In this document: positions 37,608 to 46,036 of the stretch, piece after piece
How the letters are laid out: every line of letters starts with the position of its first letter
How positions within the stretch are numbered: position 1 is the stretch's first letter
NCBI RefSeq assembly: GCF_000960475.2
Contig: NZ_JZDQ02000019.1
Span: 1-64,000, forward strand
Length of the DNA stretch: 64,000 bases
Origin: Nocardioides luteus
Lineage (GTDB): Bacteria > Actinomycetota > Actinomycetes > Propionibacteriales > Nocardioidaceae
Direction of reading: 5' to 3'
Program-made: the position numbers and the translations under genes
The notes under the pieces: model-generated
Databases searched by the model: none
The model's input: the letters and a program-made list of their open reading frames with translations, nothing else
Told to the model about the DNA's origin: nothing

Positions 37608-38711
37608 ATGACCTCATCCGCCCCTACCCCTCTGCACGAGATCCACCAGGCGCTGGGCGCCTCGTTCACCGACTTCGCCGGCTGGGACATGCCGGTCCGC
37701 TACGGCTCGGAGACCGCCGAGCACCACGCCGTCCGCACCACCGCGGGACTCTTCGACCTGTCCCACATGGGCGAGATCGAGGTGACCGGCCCTGAGGCCG
37801 GGCGAGCCCTCGACCACGCCCTGGTCGGCCGCCCGTCGGCGATCGGCATCGGCCGAGCCCGCTACTCGATGATCTGCGCCGAGGACGGCGGCATCATCGA
37901 CGACCTGGTCGTCTACCGGCTCGAGGAGGAGCGCTACCTGGTCGTCGCCAACGCGAGCAACGTCCACGTGGTCGCCCCGGCGCTGACGGAGCGTGCCGAG
38001 GGCTATGACGCCATGGTCCGCGACGCCTCCGCCGAATGGGCGCTGATCGCGGTCCAGGGTCCGGCCTCGGCGGCGATCGTCGCGGCCGTGACGTCCCTGG
38101 ACGTCTCGTCCCTGCGCTACTACGCCATCGACGCCGGCACGGTCGCCGGGGTCGAGGTCCTGCTCGCCCGCACCGGCTACACCGGTGAGGACGGCTTCGA
38201 GATCTACTGCGCGCCCTCGTCGGCGGCTGCGGTCTGGGAGGCGCTCACCGAGGCCGGTACGCCGCACGGGCTGGTTCCTGCCGGTCTCGCCTGCCGCGAC
38301 ACCCTCCGGCTCGAGGCGGGCATGCCGCTCTACGGACACGAGCTGAACCGCGACACGACGCCCTTCGAGGCCGGCCTCGGCCGGGTCGTCTCCTTCGACA
38401 AGCCCGAGGGCTTCGTGGGCGATGCCGCCCTGGCCGTACGCCGCGACGAGGGCCCGCGCCAGGTGCTCGTCGGCCTGGTGGCCGCCGGGCGCCGGTCCCC
38501 GCGGGCCAGCTACGCCGTCGTCGACCCTGCCACCGGCGAGGAGGTCGGCACCGTCACCAGCGGCTCCCCGTCGCCGACCCTCGGCCACCCGATCGCGATG
38601 GCGTTCGTCCGGCCCGATCTCGCCGCTGCCGGCACCAAGGTCCAGGTCGATGTCCGCGGCAGCCGCGAGGACGCCGAGATCGTCGACCTTCCCTTCTACT
38701 CCAAGAAATGA
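37608..38711 (+). CDS. gcvT: Glycine cleavage system aminomethyltransferase (T protein)
   Basis: The protein has 367 aa. N-terminal FTDFAGWDMPVRYGSE and GLFDLSHMGEI, then RTGYTGEDGFEIYC and ACRDTLRLEAGMPLYGHEL are canonical GcvT motifs for tetrahydrofolate and aminomethyl-lipoyl binding. It releases ammonia and makes 5,10-methylene-THF. It is the first gene under the glycine riboswitch and overlaps gcvH by 4 bp. Confidence 0.95.
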   Translation: MTSSAPTPLHEIHQALGASFTDFAGWDMPVRYGSETAEHHAVRTTAGLFDLSHMGEIEVTGPEAGRALDHALVGRPSAIGIGRARYSMICAEDGGIIDDLVVYRLEEERYLVVANASNVHVVAPALTERAEGYDAMVRDASAEWALIAVQGPASAAIVAAVTSLDVSSLRYYAIDAGTVAGVEVLLARTGYTGEDGFEIYCAPSSAAAVWEALTEAGTPHGLVPAGLACRDTLRLEAGMPLYGHELNRDTTPFEAGLGRVVSFDKPEGFVGDAALAVRRDEGPRQVLVGLVAAGRRSPRASYAVVDPATGEEVGTVTSGSPSPTLGHPIAMAFVRPDLAAAGTKVQVDVRGSREDAEIVDLPFYSKK

Positions 38712-39091
38712 GCACCGCCATGACCAACCCGACCCACCTGTCCTACACCGCCGAGCACGAGTGGCTCGAGACCCGCGGCGACGTCGCGCGCGTCGGTGTC
38801 ACCGCCTTCGCCACCGAGGCGCTGGGTGACATCGTCTTCGTCGAGCTGCCCGAGGTCGGCAGCAAGATCACCGGGGGAGAGAGCTGCGGTGAGCTGGAGT
38901 CGACGAAGTCGGTCAGCGACATCTTCGCGCCCGCCGACGGCGAGATCCTCGCGATCAACGCGGCCGTCGTCGAGGACCCCGCGCTGATCAACAGCGACCC
39001 GTTCGGCGCCGGCTGGCTCTTCGAGGTGCGCGTCTCGGGCACTCCCGAGCTGCTCGACGCCGCGGCCTACGACGCGCTGATCGAGGAGTGA
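38708..39091 (+). CDS. gcvH: Glycine cleavage system H protein
   Basis: The protein has 127 aa. The lipoyl lysine is Lys67 in [22 protein letters not shown] and the [12 protein letters not shown] strand are typical. It shuttles the aminomethyl group between P, T and L proteins. The start overlaps the gcvT stop (ATGA). No gcvP follows, so the P protein must be encoded elsewhere. Confidence 0.95.
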   Translation: MSTAMTNPTHLSYTAEHEWLETRGDVARVGVTAFATEALGDIVFVELPEVGSKITGGESCGELESTKSVSDIFAPADGEILAINAAVVEDPALINSDPFGAGWLFEVRVSGTPELLDAAAYDALIEE

Positions 39092-39092
39092 C

Positions 39093-40535
39093 GTGACCGC
39101 CGAGGTCGCCGGCTCCCCGGCCGTGGCGATGGCGTTGAGCGCCTTCGACCTGTACTCGATCGGGATCGGCCCGTCGTCCTCCCACACCGTCGGCCCCATG
39201 CGCGCCGCCAAGACGTTCGTCGACGGCCTCGCCGCAGAGGGGCGGCTGGGTGAGGTGGCGCGGGTGAAGGCCGAGCTCTTCGGCTCGCTGGGCGCGACCG
39301 GACACGGTCACGGCTCGGAGGGCGCCGTGCTGCTCGGCCTCGAGGGCGAGGAGCCGGCGACGGTGGACACGCGCGCCTCGTTCGAGCGGATCGCGACCAT
39401 CCGGGAGTCCGGGGAGCTGTCGCTCGGCGGTCACCGCCCGATCCGTTTCGACGGCGCCGCCGACCTGGTCATGCACCGCCGCACCAGCCTGCCGGGCCAT
39501 CCCAACGGCATGGTGTTCACCGCGTACGCCGCCTCGGGGGAGATGCTGCGCGAGCGCACGTACTACTCCGTCGGCGGCGGTTTCGTGGTCGACGAGCACG
39601 CGGTGGGCGCCGCCCGGGTGGCCCCCGACCGCTCGCCCGTACGCTTCCCGTTCGCCACCGGTGCCGAGCTGCTCGACACCTGCGAGCGCGAGGGGTTCCG
39701 GGTGTCGGACCTGATGGCGGCCAACGAGCTGACGTGGCGTACGCAGGACGAGATCCGCGCCGGTCTCCTCGAGATCTGGCGGGTGATGGCAGCCTGCGTG
39801 CAGGCCGGCTGCGACCGTGATCCGGTCAGTGACGGCGTACTTCCTGGTGGTCTGCGGGTCCCGCGCCGGGCACCGCTGCTCTACCGTGACCTGGCCTCCG
39901 GAGCCGGTGCCCAGGACCCGTTCCGGGTCATGGACTGGGTCAACCTGTTCGCCCTGGCGGTCAACGAGGAGAACGCTTCCGGCGGCCGGGTCGTCACCGC
40001 CCCCACCAACGGCGCGGCCGGCATCGTGCCCGCCGTCCTGCACTACTGGGTACGTTTCGTGGCGCCCGAGGCCGGCCTGGACGAGGCCGCGATCGAGGAC
40101 GGCATCGTCCGGTTCCTGCTCACCGCGGCCGCGATCGGCATCCTGTGCAAGACGAACGCCTCCATCTCCGGCGCCGAGGTCGGCTGCCAGGGCGAGGTCG
40201 GCTCCGCCTGCGCGATGGCCGCCGGCGCCCTGTGCGAGGTGCTCGGTGGCACCCCGGAACAGGTCGAGAACGCGGCCGAGGTCGGCATCGAGCACAACCT
40301 CGGCCTCACCTGCGACCCGGTCGGCGGACTCGTACAGATCCCCTGCATCGAACGCAACGCCATCGCCAGCGTGAAGGCCATCAACGCCGCCCGCCTCGCC
40401 CTCAACGGCAACGGTTCCCACAAGGTCAGCCTCGACAAGGCGCTCAAGACGATGCGCGAGACCGGGGCCGACATGAAGGTCAAGTACAAGGAGACTTCTC
40501 GCGGCGGCCTTGCGGTGAACGTCATCGAGTGCTGA
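39093..40535 (+). CDS. sdaA: L-serine ammonia-lyase (single-chain, iron-sulfur)
   Basis: The protein has 480 aa. An N-terminal beta-domain ([18 protein letters not shown]) is fused to the alpha-domain with the catalytic Fe-S cysteines ([22 protein letters not shown] region, [14 protein letters not shown]). It converts serine to pyruvate and ammonia. GTG 39093 starts 1 nt after the gcvH stop, so it belongs to the glycine-riboswitch operon. Together with glycine cleavage and GlyA this drains glycine to pyruvate. Confidence 0.94.
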   Translation: MTAEVAGSPAVAMALSAFDLYSIGIGPSSSHTVGPMRAAKTFVDGLAAEGRLGEVARVKAELFGSLGATGHGHGSEGAVLLGLEGEEPATVDTRASFERIATIRESGELSLGGHRPIRFDGAADLVMHRRTSLPGHPNGMVFTAYAASGEMLRERTYYSVGGGFVVDEHAVGAARVAPDRSPVRFPFATGAELLDTCEREGFRVSDLMAANELTWRTQDEIRAGLLEIWRVMAACVQAGCDRDPVSDGVLPGGLRVPRRAPLLYRDLASGAGAQDPFRVMDWVNLFALAVNEENASGGRVVTAPTNGAAGIVPAVLHYWVRFVAPEAGLDEAAIEDGIVRFLLTAAAIGILCKTNASISGAEVGCQGEVGSACAMAAGALCEVLGGTPEQVENAAEVGIEHNLGLTCDPVGGLVQIPCIERNAIASVKAINAARLALNGNGSHKVSLDKALKTMRETGADMKVKYKETSRGGLAVNVIEC

Positions 40536-40567
40536 GCCGGGTCGAGGCGCGCGGGGATCTGACCGAC

Positions 40568-40583
40568 GGCGCCTGAAGGCGCC
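40568..40583 (+). terminator. Small hairpin after sdaA
   Basis: GGCGCC-TGAA-GGCGCC gives a 6-bp GC stem with a tetraloop, 33 bp after the sdaA stop and before the convergent membrane-protein gene. It is a plausible but short terminator. Confidence 0.4.
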
Positions 40584-40603
40584 CGCGGTTCCCTGGGTTG
40601 GCG

Positions 40604-41014
40604 TCAGACGGAGACGGATCGCCGCTCACGTGACGAACCGCGAGTGGCCACGACTGCGGCGATTCCAGCGAGCACGACGACGTAGCCGCCAACGATGAGG
40701 GCAAAGCGCTCGCGAGCGGCGTCGAGACAGTCTTCGCTGTAGTCCTTGGCTCCCTCGGCGGCGAGGTCGTCAGCCGTCATCCCATCGAGAGGCTCAGCGT
40801 GGGTGCTTCCTACGGTCCCGCCGCAGACGACACCTCCATCAACCGTGGTCGGTGCGACCAGAAACGACACGAGTACGCCGGTGGCGACCAGGAAAGCAGC
40901 GGCCGTGACGGCGGCAGTCACTCGGGCCTTCCGTCTGCACAGCGCGAACAGGCCGGCCCCGGCCGCGGCCACCAGCAGGAACACGAAGATCCAAGATCCG
41001 AGAAACATCCACAT
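40604..41014 (-). CDS. Small membrane protein, unknown function
   Basis: The protein has 136 aa with three hydrophobic segments (residues 4-25, about 33-55 and about 105-130). The outside loop between the second and third carries two Cys that could form a disulfide. The ATG at 41014 is preferred over an upstream alternative because AAGGA is correctly spaced before it. It starts 29 bp after the end of the amidase remnant. I do not recognise the family. Confidence 0.6.
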   Translation of the reverse strand: MWMFLGSWIFVFLLVAAAGAGLFALCRRKARVTAAVTAAAFLVATGVLVSFLVAPTTVDGGVVCGGTVGSTHAEPLDGMTADDLAAEGAKDYSEDCLDAARERFALIVGGYVVVLAGIAAVVATRGSSRERRSVSV

Positions 41015-41043
41015 GTTGAGGGTCCTTATCCCGTTGCCAAATG

Positions 41044-41634
41044 TCAGGAAGTTCGACGTAGGCCGTACCACTTCACCTTGGGGTGGCTTCCATCGACCTT
41101 AGCCTTCCAAGTGGTGAGCAGCATGTTGTGGCGGTTCGCGGTCTTCTGGCTGATCCGCGGAGTGCCTCTCGAGGTTCGTGCAGTGACGGCCGTGACGTGA
41201 TTGATCACGTTGTCACCGTCCCAGTCCATGAAGTAGGTGTTGCCAGGGACCGCGTTCCAGATGTTGCCGAGTGGGTCGAGGCCCTTCTTGTTCTTGGCGT
41301 ACTTGTACAACTCTTTCGCCTGCGACCACGTGCGAGATGGGCCAGCGGGGCCGGAGAGGTCGTCATCCCAGTTTCCGTCCAAGCGCAGGTTGACGCCGCC
41401 CGTGCGCTTCCATCCGCCCTTGTTGTACATCTGTGAGACGAAGTTCGCGCAGTTGTTCTTGAAGTAGGGATAGCTGGAGTTGAAGTCCTCCTTCTTGTCT
41501 CCGTCATACGGCGACGAGGTCCACTTCTTTCCGTAGTTCGCGAAGGCGGTGTGGTCGAAACTGGGTATGCAACTGGATTTCCGCTTGGTGCGGGTCGCCC
41601 TGGCGACGCGAAGCGATGGCCCTTCGGAGCGACG
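41044..41634 (-). pseudogene. 5'-truncated amidase-domain (Amidase_6-like) remnant
   Basis: Reading this frame past its only ATG (41430) gives a continuous domain: FANYGKKW, SSYPYFKNNCANFVSQMYNK, then TYFMDWDGDNVINHVTAV and a final W-rich segment. This matches the putative amidase domain Amidase_6, whose DCTNFVSQ motif holds the catalytic Cys; here it is NCANFVSQ. No ATG, GTG or TTG occurs in frame between 41430 and the TGA at 41635, so the 5' half, including any signal peptide, is missing. Starting at the ATG would delete the catalytic Cys. The codons are less GC-rich than those of the neighbours. Confidence 0.65.
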
Positions 41635-42120
41635 TCATGCAGGCCGGAGCACCCGCGCGACGAACGAGTCGAGGTTGCCGAGCAGCCGGTCGACCTTCTG
41701 CTCGACGCTGAGGGTCTCGTGGACGACGGGGGAGTCGAGCTTGCGCTTGTTGCGGGCCTTGAGGGAGCAGTCGAGATCGGCGCAGATGTAGGTGCCGACG
41801 GAGTTGCCGTCCTGTCCGGAGCGGCCGGCGCGGGAGGCGACCAGCAGGGCGACGTCACCGACGGTCGTACACAGTGCGCACATCGTCTTCCGGGGGCCGC
41901 GCGTCTCGCGTGAGGCCCGGAGGGCCACGCCGCAGAGGCGGCCGTCGTGCTCGGTGACGAGGTAGTGGTTCTGGGGTGCCTTCGGGTCCTGCCAGCCGAG
42001 GTAGTCGAGGTCGTCCCAGGGCCGTTCGGCCAGGTCGGCGGGCATGTTGAGGCGCTTGGTCGCGCCCTTGGTGAGGTTGACGAACGAGGTGCGTACGTCG
42101 GTCTCGGTCAGCGGCTTCAT
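41635..42120 (-). CDS. FBP domain-containing protein (EF-G-binding treble-clef type)
   Basis: The protein has 161 aa. Actinobacterial FBP family: N-terminal helical part (VRTSFVNLTKGATKRLNMP) and C-terminal treble-clef zinc finger with CALC and a second pair in YICADLDCSLK. The related EF-G-binding proteins rescue fusidic-acid-stalled EF-G, but most actinobacterial members are untested. ATG 42120 follows TAGCCT by 7 nt without RBS (leaderless). Divergent from a TetR gene, which may regulate it. Confidence 0.85.
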   Translation of the reverse strand: MKPLTETDVRTSFVNLTKGATKRLNMPADLAERPWDDLDYLGWQDPKAPQNHYLVTEHDGRLCGVALRASRETRGPRKTMCALCTTVGDVALLVASRAGRSGQDGNSVGTYICADLDCSLKARNKRKLDSPVVHETLSVEQKVDRLLGNLDSFVARVLRPA

Positions 42121-42127
42121 ACCAACG

Positions 42128-42157
42128 AGGCTAGAATTTCCTACAACTGTTAGGCAA
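42128..42157 (-). promoter_or_regulatory. Leaderless promoter for the FBP-domain gene, overlapping possible TetR site
   Basis: On the minus strand TTGCCT and TAGCCT are separated by 18 bp, and the ATG follows 7 nt after the -10. The spacer contains AACAGTT, and CAACTG occurs twice at 11-bp spacing on the plus strand, a possible binding site for the divergent TetR regulator. Confidence 0.5.
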
Positions 42158-42178
42158 CTGGTTATCGGGAGGGTGTTG

Positions 42179-42790
42179 ATGGGTCGTCCAGGGCTGAACC
42201 GGGCCGCCGTGATCGCGGCCGCCGCCGACCTGGCTGACGAGCTCGGCTTCGACGCCGTCACGATCTCGGTCCTCGCCCGCCACCTCGGCGTCAGGTCCCC
42301 GACCCTCTACTCGCATGTCACCGGAGCCACCGACCTCCGCACCGCCGTCACCGCGTACGTCCTCGACGAGCTCGCCGACGCCACGAGCGCTGCCATGGCG
42401 GCGGGGGAGGGGCGCGACCTCCTCGTCGCCTACGCCGACGCGATCCGCGACTTCGCCCGCCGCTCACCCGGCCGCTACGACGCCACCACCCGCCAGCGCG
42501 TCCCGCCCGCGCCGGACTCGAGCTCGGCCCCGCCCTCCGTGGGCGACGCGATCGCCGCAGGCCGCCGCAACGCCGACCTGGCCCTCGCCGTGGTGCGCAG
42601 CTACGGGGTGGCCGAGGCCGGCGAGACGTACGCCGTGCGCCTGATGTCCAGCATCGTCCACGGTTACATCACCCTCGAGCTCGCCGGCAGCTTCGCCCAC
42701 AGCGATCCGCCGAGCGACGCCACGTGGCCCGAGGTCCTCGACGACCTGGACCGCTGCCTCAGAGGGACAGCGACCGGCCGACGTCGATGA
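42179..42790 (+). CDS. TetR/AcrR family transcriptional regulator (TetR_C_13/WHG type)
   Basis: The protein has 203 aa. HTH residues 8-50 (ADLADELGFDAVTISVLARH, LGVRSPTLYSHVTGATDL). The C-terminal domain contains the RSYGVAEAGETYAVRLMSSIVHGYI region that recalls the WHG-type ligand domain. ATG 42179 has a good RBS (CGGGAGGG). It probably represses the divergent FBP gene. Confidence 0.87.
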   Translation: MGRPGLNRAAVIAAAADLADELGFDAVTISVLARHLGVRSPTLYSHVTGATDLRTAVTAYVLDELADATSAAMAAGEGRDLLVAYADAIRDFARRSPGRYDATTRQRVPPAPDSSSAPPSVGDAIAAGRRNADLALAVVRSYGVAEAGETYAVRLMSSIVHGYITLELAGSFAHSDPPSDATWPEVLDDLDRCLRGTATGRRR

Positions 42791-42832
42791 TTGCGATGAA
42801 TCCCGCGACCCGGGTCGGCCCGTATACCTGGT

Positions 42833-43366
42833 ATGAGACCTTCGACTTCGTACCTGGGACGGACCGCACTCGCGGCTGCTGCCATGGCGCTCTTCGCCGC
42901 GGGTTGTGGCAGTGGCGACGGCGCGGATGATTCTGACGCCGGTGGTGGCGGATCAGCGCTCGTCTCGTCGGCCGAGGTCGACGGGACCAAGGTGCTCGCC
43001 GACGCCGAGGGGCACACGCTCTACACCGCCGAGGTCGAGAAGGACGGGAAGATCCACTGCGTCGACGGCTGCACGGAATTCTGGAAGCCGATCGTCGCAT
43101 CCGACACGGATGTGGACGCGGCGAACTCCACGCTGGGTGACAAGTTCGCGACGGTGGACCGCCCCGACGGAAAGACTCAGCTGACCTACGGCGGCCTGCC
43201 GCTGTACACCTTCGCCGAGGAGGGTGCCGGAGACCTCAAGGGTGACGGCTTCACGGACGACTTCCAGGGTGCCCACTTCGTGTGGGCGGCGGCGCGGACC
43301 GACGGCTCCTCGACCCCCTCGACATCGTCCACGCCGGACGACGACGGAGGCGGGTATGGCTACTGA
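42833..43366 (+). CDS. COG4315-type lipoprotein (Lipoprotein_15 repeats)
   Basis: The protein has 177 aa. Lipobox FAAGC near residue 25. The mature region has two repeats of the family: LADAEGHTLYTAEVEKDGK with CVDGCTEFWKPI, and TYGGLPLYTFAEEGAGDLKG. The Cys pair probably forms a disulfide. Function unknown; relatives are secreted or envelope stress proteins. It lies 82 bp before an ECF sigma gene, and TATACC close to the ATG suggests a short or absent leader. It is a candidate target of that sigma factor. Confidence 0.82.
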   Translation: MRPSTSYLGRTALAAAAMALFAAGCGSGDGADDSDAGGGGSALVSSAEVDGTKVLADAEGHTLYTAEVEKDGKIHCVDGCTEFWKPIVASDTDVDAANSTLGDKFATVDRPDGKTQLTYGGLPLYTFAEEGAGDLKGDGFTDDFQGAHFVWAAARTDGSSTPSTSSTPDDDGGGYGY

Positions 43367-43448
43367 CGGCGCGGACTTGCTCCCGGCCGGCGGCGTACGG
43401 TCTTGTCGTATGACTCCCCGTCGCCCGACCGGATCCTAGGACCGCACG

Positions 43449-43991
43449 GTGGCCGTGTCGGACGAGTCGCTGCTGGCCGCGATGGCCACGGGCGACCAGG
43501 ACGCGGCGGCGGCCTTCGTCCGCCGTCACCAGGCTCGTGTCTACGGCCTCGCCCTCACCGTCGTCCAGCAGCCCGCCCTCGCCGAGGACGTCGCCCAGGA
43601 CACCTTCGTCAAGGCGTGGCGGCACGCTGCCACGTACGACCCGCGACGGGGGAGTGCGTCCACCTGGCTGCTGAGCATCACCCGGAACGCGGCGATCGAT
43701 GCCATCCGCTACCGCCACGACGATCCGATGGACCCGGATCTGCTGGTGGCTCTTCTGACGGTACGAGACGAGGGTGACACGAGCGATGACACCGACACCA
43801 ACCTGGCGCTGCGGCAGGCGCTGGCGGAGCTGCCCTCGGAGATGGCCGCTCCGATCGTGTTGATGACCTACTTCGGCCTGACCGCGCGGGAGATAGCCGC
43901 CCGCGACGACGTACCGGCTGGCACGGTGAAGACGCGGGTCCGCCGGGGCCTTCAGAGGCTGCGGGAACGAATGGGGGTACGCGATGCCTGA
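43449..43991 (+). CDS. RNA polymerase sigma factor, ECF (sigma-70 family)
   Basis: The protein has 180 aa. Region 2 (FVRRHQARVYGLALTVVQQ, AEDVAQDTFVKAWRHAATYD, STWLLSITRNAAIDAIRYR) and region 4 (AELPSEMAAPIVLMTYFGLT, AREIAARDDVPAGTVKTRV) are complete. The start is GTG at 43449. It overlaps the anti-sigma gene by 8 bp. The SigK-like arrangement with a zinc-finger anti-sigma factor suggests control by envelope or redox stress. Confidence 0.9.
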   Translation: MAVSDESLLAAMATGDQDAAAAFVRRHQARVYGLALTVVQQPALAEDVAQDTFVKAWRHAATYDPRRGSASTWLLSITRNAAIDAIRYRHDDPMDPDLLVALLTVRDEGDTSDDTDTNLALRQALAELPSEMAAPIVLMTYFGLTAREIAARDDVPAGTVKTRVRRGLQRLRERMGVRDA

Positions 43992-44658
43992 GTCCGAACG
44001 CTGCCGGGAGGTGCGCGAGCTTATCCCCGAGCTGGCGATGGGGGTGGCGTCCGGCGAGTCGCGGGCCCGTGGGCTCGCCCACCTTGCCGACTGTGTGGAC
44101 TGCCGACGCGAGCTCGAGGAGGTCTCGGGCACCGTCGACGCCCTGCTGCTCCTCGTCCCTGAGCGCGAGCCGCCGGCCGGTTTCGACGTCAGGGTGCTGG
44201 CGGCGCTGGAGCAGCGAGCCCCCCGGCACCGGATCCGCACCGGCCTGCTCGTCGCGGCCGCGATGGTGCTGGTGGCGACCCTCGCCGCCGGCCTCACCTG
44301 GTGGCGTGGCGCGGACGACCGCGAGGTCGCCGACGACTATCGCAGCGTGCTCTCCACCGCCGACGGGAGCTACCTCCGGGCCGCGGACCTTCAGCTCGAC
44401 GGGGCCAGCGCCGGAAGCGTCTTCGCCTACCAAGGACGCCCATCGTGGCTGTTCATGTCCGTCGAAGACGCCCCCAACGGCACCTACCACGTACGCCTCG
44501 TCGGCACCGACGGGCGCGTCCACTGGATCGGGACGTGCACGGTCCGAGACGGCACCGGTTCCTGGGGTACGTCCGTCGACCTGCCGATCCGATCCGTCGA
44601 CCGGGTCGAGATGTACGGCACCCGGCTTCCGACCATCGTCGCGAGTCTCCGCGGGTGA
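43984..44658 (+). CDS. Anti-sigma factor with zinc-finger (ZAS) domain
   Basis: The protein has 224 aa. N-terminal ZAS motif HLADCVDC (HxxxCxxC), a TM helix near residues 82-104 (TGLLVAAAMVLVATLAAGLTW) and an extracytoplasmic beta-domain of about 115 residues (RskA-like). It should sequester the overlapping upstream ECF sigma factor and release it on an envelope signal. Confidence 0.88.
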   Translation: MPESERCREVRELIPELAMGVASGESRARGLAHLADCVDCRRELEEVSGTVDALLLLVPEREPPAGFDVRVLAALEQRAPRHRIRTGLLVAAAMVLVATLAAGLTWWRGADDREVADDYRSVLSTADGSYLRAADLQLDGASAGSVFAYQGRPSWLFMSVEDAPNGTYHVRLVGTDGRVHWIGTCTVRDGTGSWGTSVDLPIRSVDRVEMYGTRLPTIVASLRG

Positions 44659-44805
44659 GAACCGGGGTTCATGGACCCGGCGGGGTGCGGCGGGAGGTAT
44701 TTGCAGGTTTCTGCGCGGGAGGTATCACGCCCCGATTCGGCCGACTCATCTATCCAAAGGCTCTGTCCCGTTCGGGGGTGGGGCATCTACGGATGGGGTG
44801 GGGGA

Positions 44806-45120
44806 ATGCCACAAACCGTGCGGAAGTACTGGGGTCCCTTCCAGGGGCGGGTGACCCTGAATTTCAACTGGGACGCGATCAACCATGACTCCGTCGTGCT
44901 CGTCACGGCGTCGGAGTACCAGGTCACCACGCCGGTGACCTCCGAGCATCGCTTCATCGGTGCCGCGAACATCACCGTCGACAACATCGCGCCGCACGGG
45001 CCGCCGTACGACAACAACCACGGCGTCACCTTCGTGGTCAACGTCGACTGGGGCAGCCCGCTGAACATCGTCACGGACATCACCGTCCTGGACAGTGCTC
45101 CCATCGAGGTCCAGGTCTAG
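44806..45120 (+). CDS. Stand-alone WGPF-domain protein, paralogue of the next gene's N-terminus
   Basis: The protein has 104 aa. Not a family I recognise. It is a single beta-rich domain with conserved words KYWGPFQGRV, LNFNWDAI, RFIGAANI, APHGPPYDNNHG and TFVVNVDW. About 80 percent of aligned residues are identical to residues 1-98 of the downstream protease-fused protein, and long DNA stretches are also identical, so it arose by tandem duplication. ATG 44806 follows GGGGTGGGGG. No signal peptide. Confidence 0.75.
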   Translation: MPQTVRKYWGPFQGRVTLNFNWDAINHDSVVLVTASEYQVTTPVTSEHRFIGAANITVDNIAPHGPPYDNNHGVTFVVNVDWGSPLNIVTDITVLDSAPIEVQV

Positions 45121-45134
45121 AACGGGGCGCTCTG

Positions 45135-46031
45135 ATGCAGACGATTCGAAAGATCTGGGGTCCTTTCAACGGCCGGGTGAGCCTCAACTTCAACTGGGAC
45201 GCGATCGACCAGGACTCGGTCGTGATCGTGACGGTCTCGGAGTGCACCCCGGACGGTGTTCGCTTCATCGGTGCTGCGAACATCTCTGCCGACAACGTCG
45301 CGCCGCACGGACCGCCGTACGACAACAACCACGGCGTCACCTTCGTGGTCAACGTCGACTGGCCCGAGCCGCTCCACATCGCCACTGACATCACGGTCCT
45401 CGACGCAAAGCCGGTCGAGGTCCAGTTCTACGAACCCGACGTCAGCCACAACCTCGGCATGCGCACCCAGTACCAGCAGAGCAATCTGTGGTGCTGGATC
45501 GCGACCGCGGTCAGCGTCGACCGCTTCTACGACCCGGCGAGCACGTGGACACAGTGTCAGGTGATGACGCAGATCGGGCAGGAGATCAACGGCTACCCGA
45601 CGGACACCAGCGCCTGTCCCACGGATGCGGCGCTACGGGCCAACCCTGTCCTGGCGGCACGGCTCGCCGATCCGTACGACATCGCCGCCCGGTACGTCAT
45701 GGACGACCCGGCCCTCGGCGTCGACCGGCGCTACCTCAAGTCCGGCGGTGTCACCGACGCCTTGAAGAAGACCAACAACCTCGCCAGCTGGCAAGGCCCG
45801 GGCGTGACGCTGGACCAGCTGGCCCACGAGGTCAACGCCGGGCGGCCCGTCATCGCCGGGATCACCTGGAACTCCGGCGGCAGCCACTACGTGACCATCG
45901 CCGGGGTCCAGGGGGAAGGTCTGCTCATTCTGGACCCGGTCAACGGTCAGTCGCTGACCGAGTTCGGGGAGTTCCCGGGCACCTACTTCGGCGGCGCGAC
46001 CCTCGACGGATATGCCTTCACACAACCCTGA
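45135..46031 (+). CDS. Papain-like cysteine protease with N-terminal WGPF domain
   Basis: The protein has 298 aa. Residues 1-98 repeat the domain of the preceding gene. Residues about 105-298 look like a papain-like (C39/C70-type) cysteine peptidase: QYQQSNLWCWIATAVSVDRF with Gln114 and Cys120 spaced as in papain, GGSHYVTIAGV with His251, and ILDPVNG with Asp267/Asn270. No signal peptide or TM helix is present, so it is cytosolic or exported by another route. It starts 14 bp after the paralogue's stop. Function unknown. Confidence 0.75.
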   Translation: MQTIRKIWGPFNGRVSLNFNWDAIDQDSVVIVTVSECTPDGVRFIGAANISADNVAPHGPPYDNNHGVTFVVNVDWPEPLHIATDITVLDAKPVEVQFYEPDVSHNLGMRTQYQQSNLWCWIATAVSVDRFYDPASTWTQCQVMTQIGQEINGYPTDTSACPTDAALRANPVLAARLADPYDIAARYVMDDPALGVDRRYLKSGGVTDALKKTNNLASWQGPGVTLDQLAHEVNAGRPVIAGITWNSGGSHYVTIAGVQGEGLLILDPVNGQSLTEFGEFPGTYFGGATLDGYAFTQP

Positions 46032-46036
46032 GAAGC

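Noticed and set aside
41205..41858. Minus-strand open frame spanning the amidase remnant and FBP gene in another frame
   Set aside because: Arg/Ser/Thr/Pro-rich shadow; the domain motifs are in the other frame.
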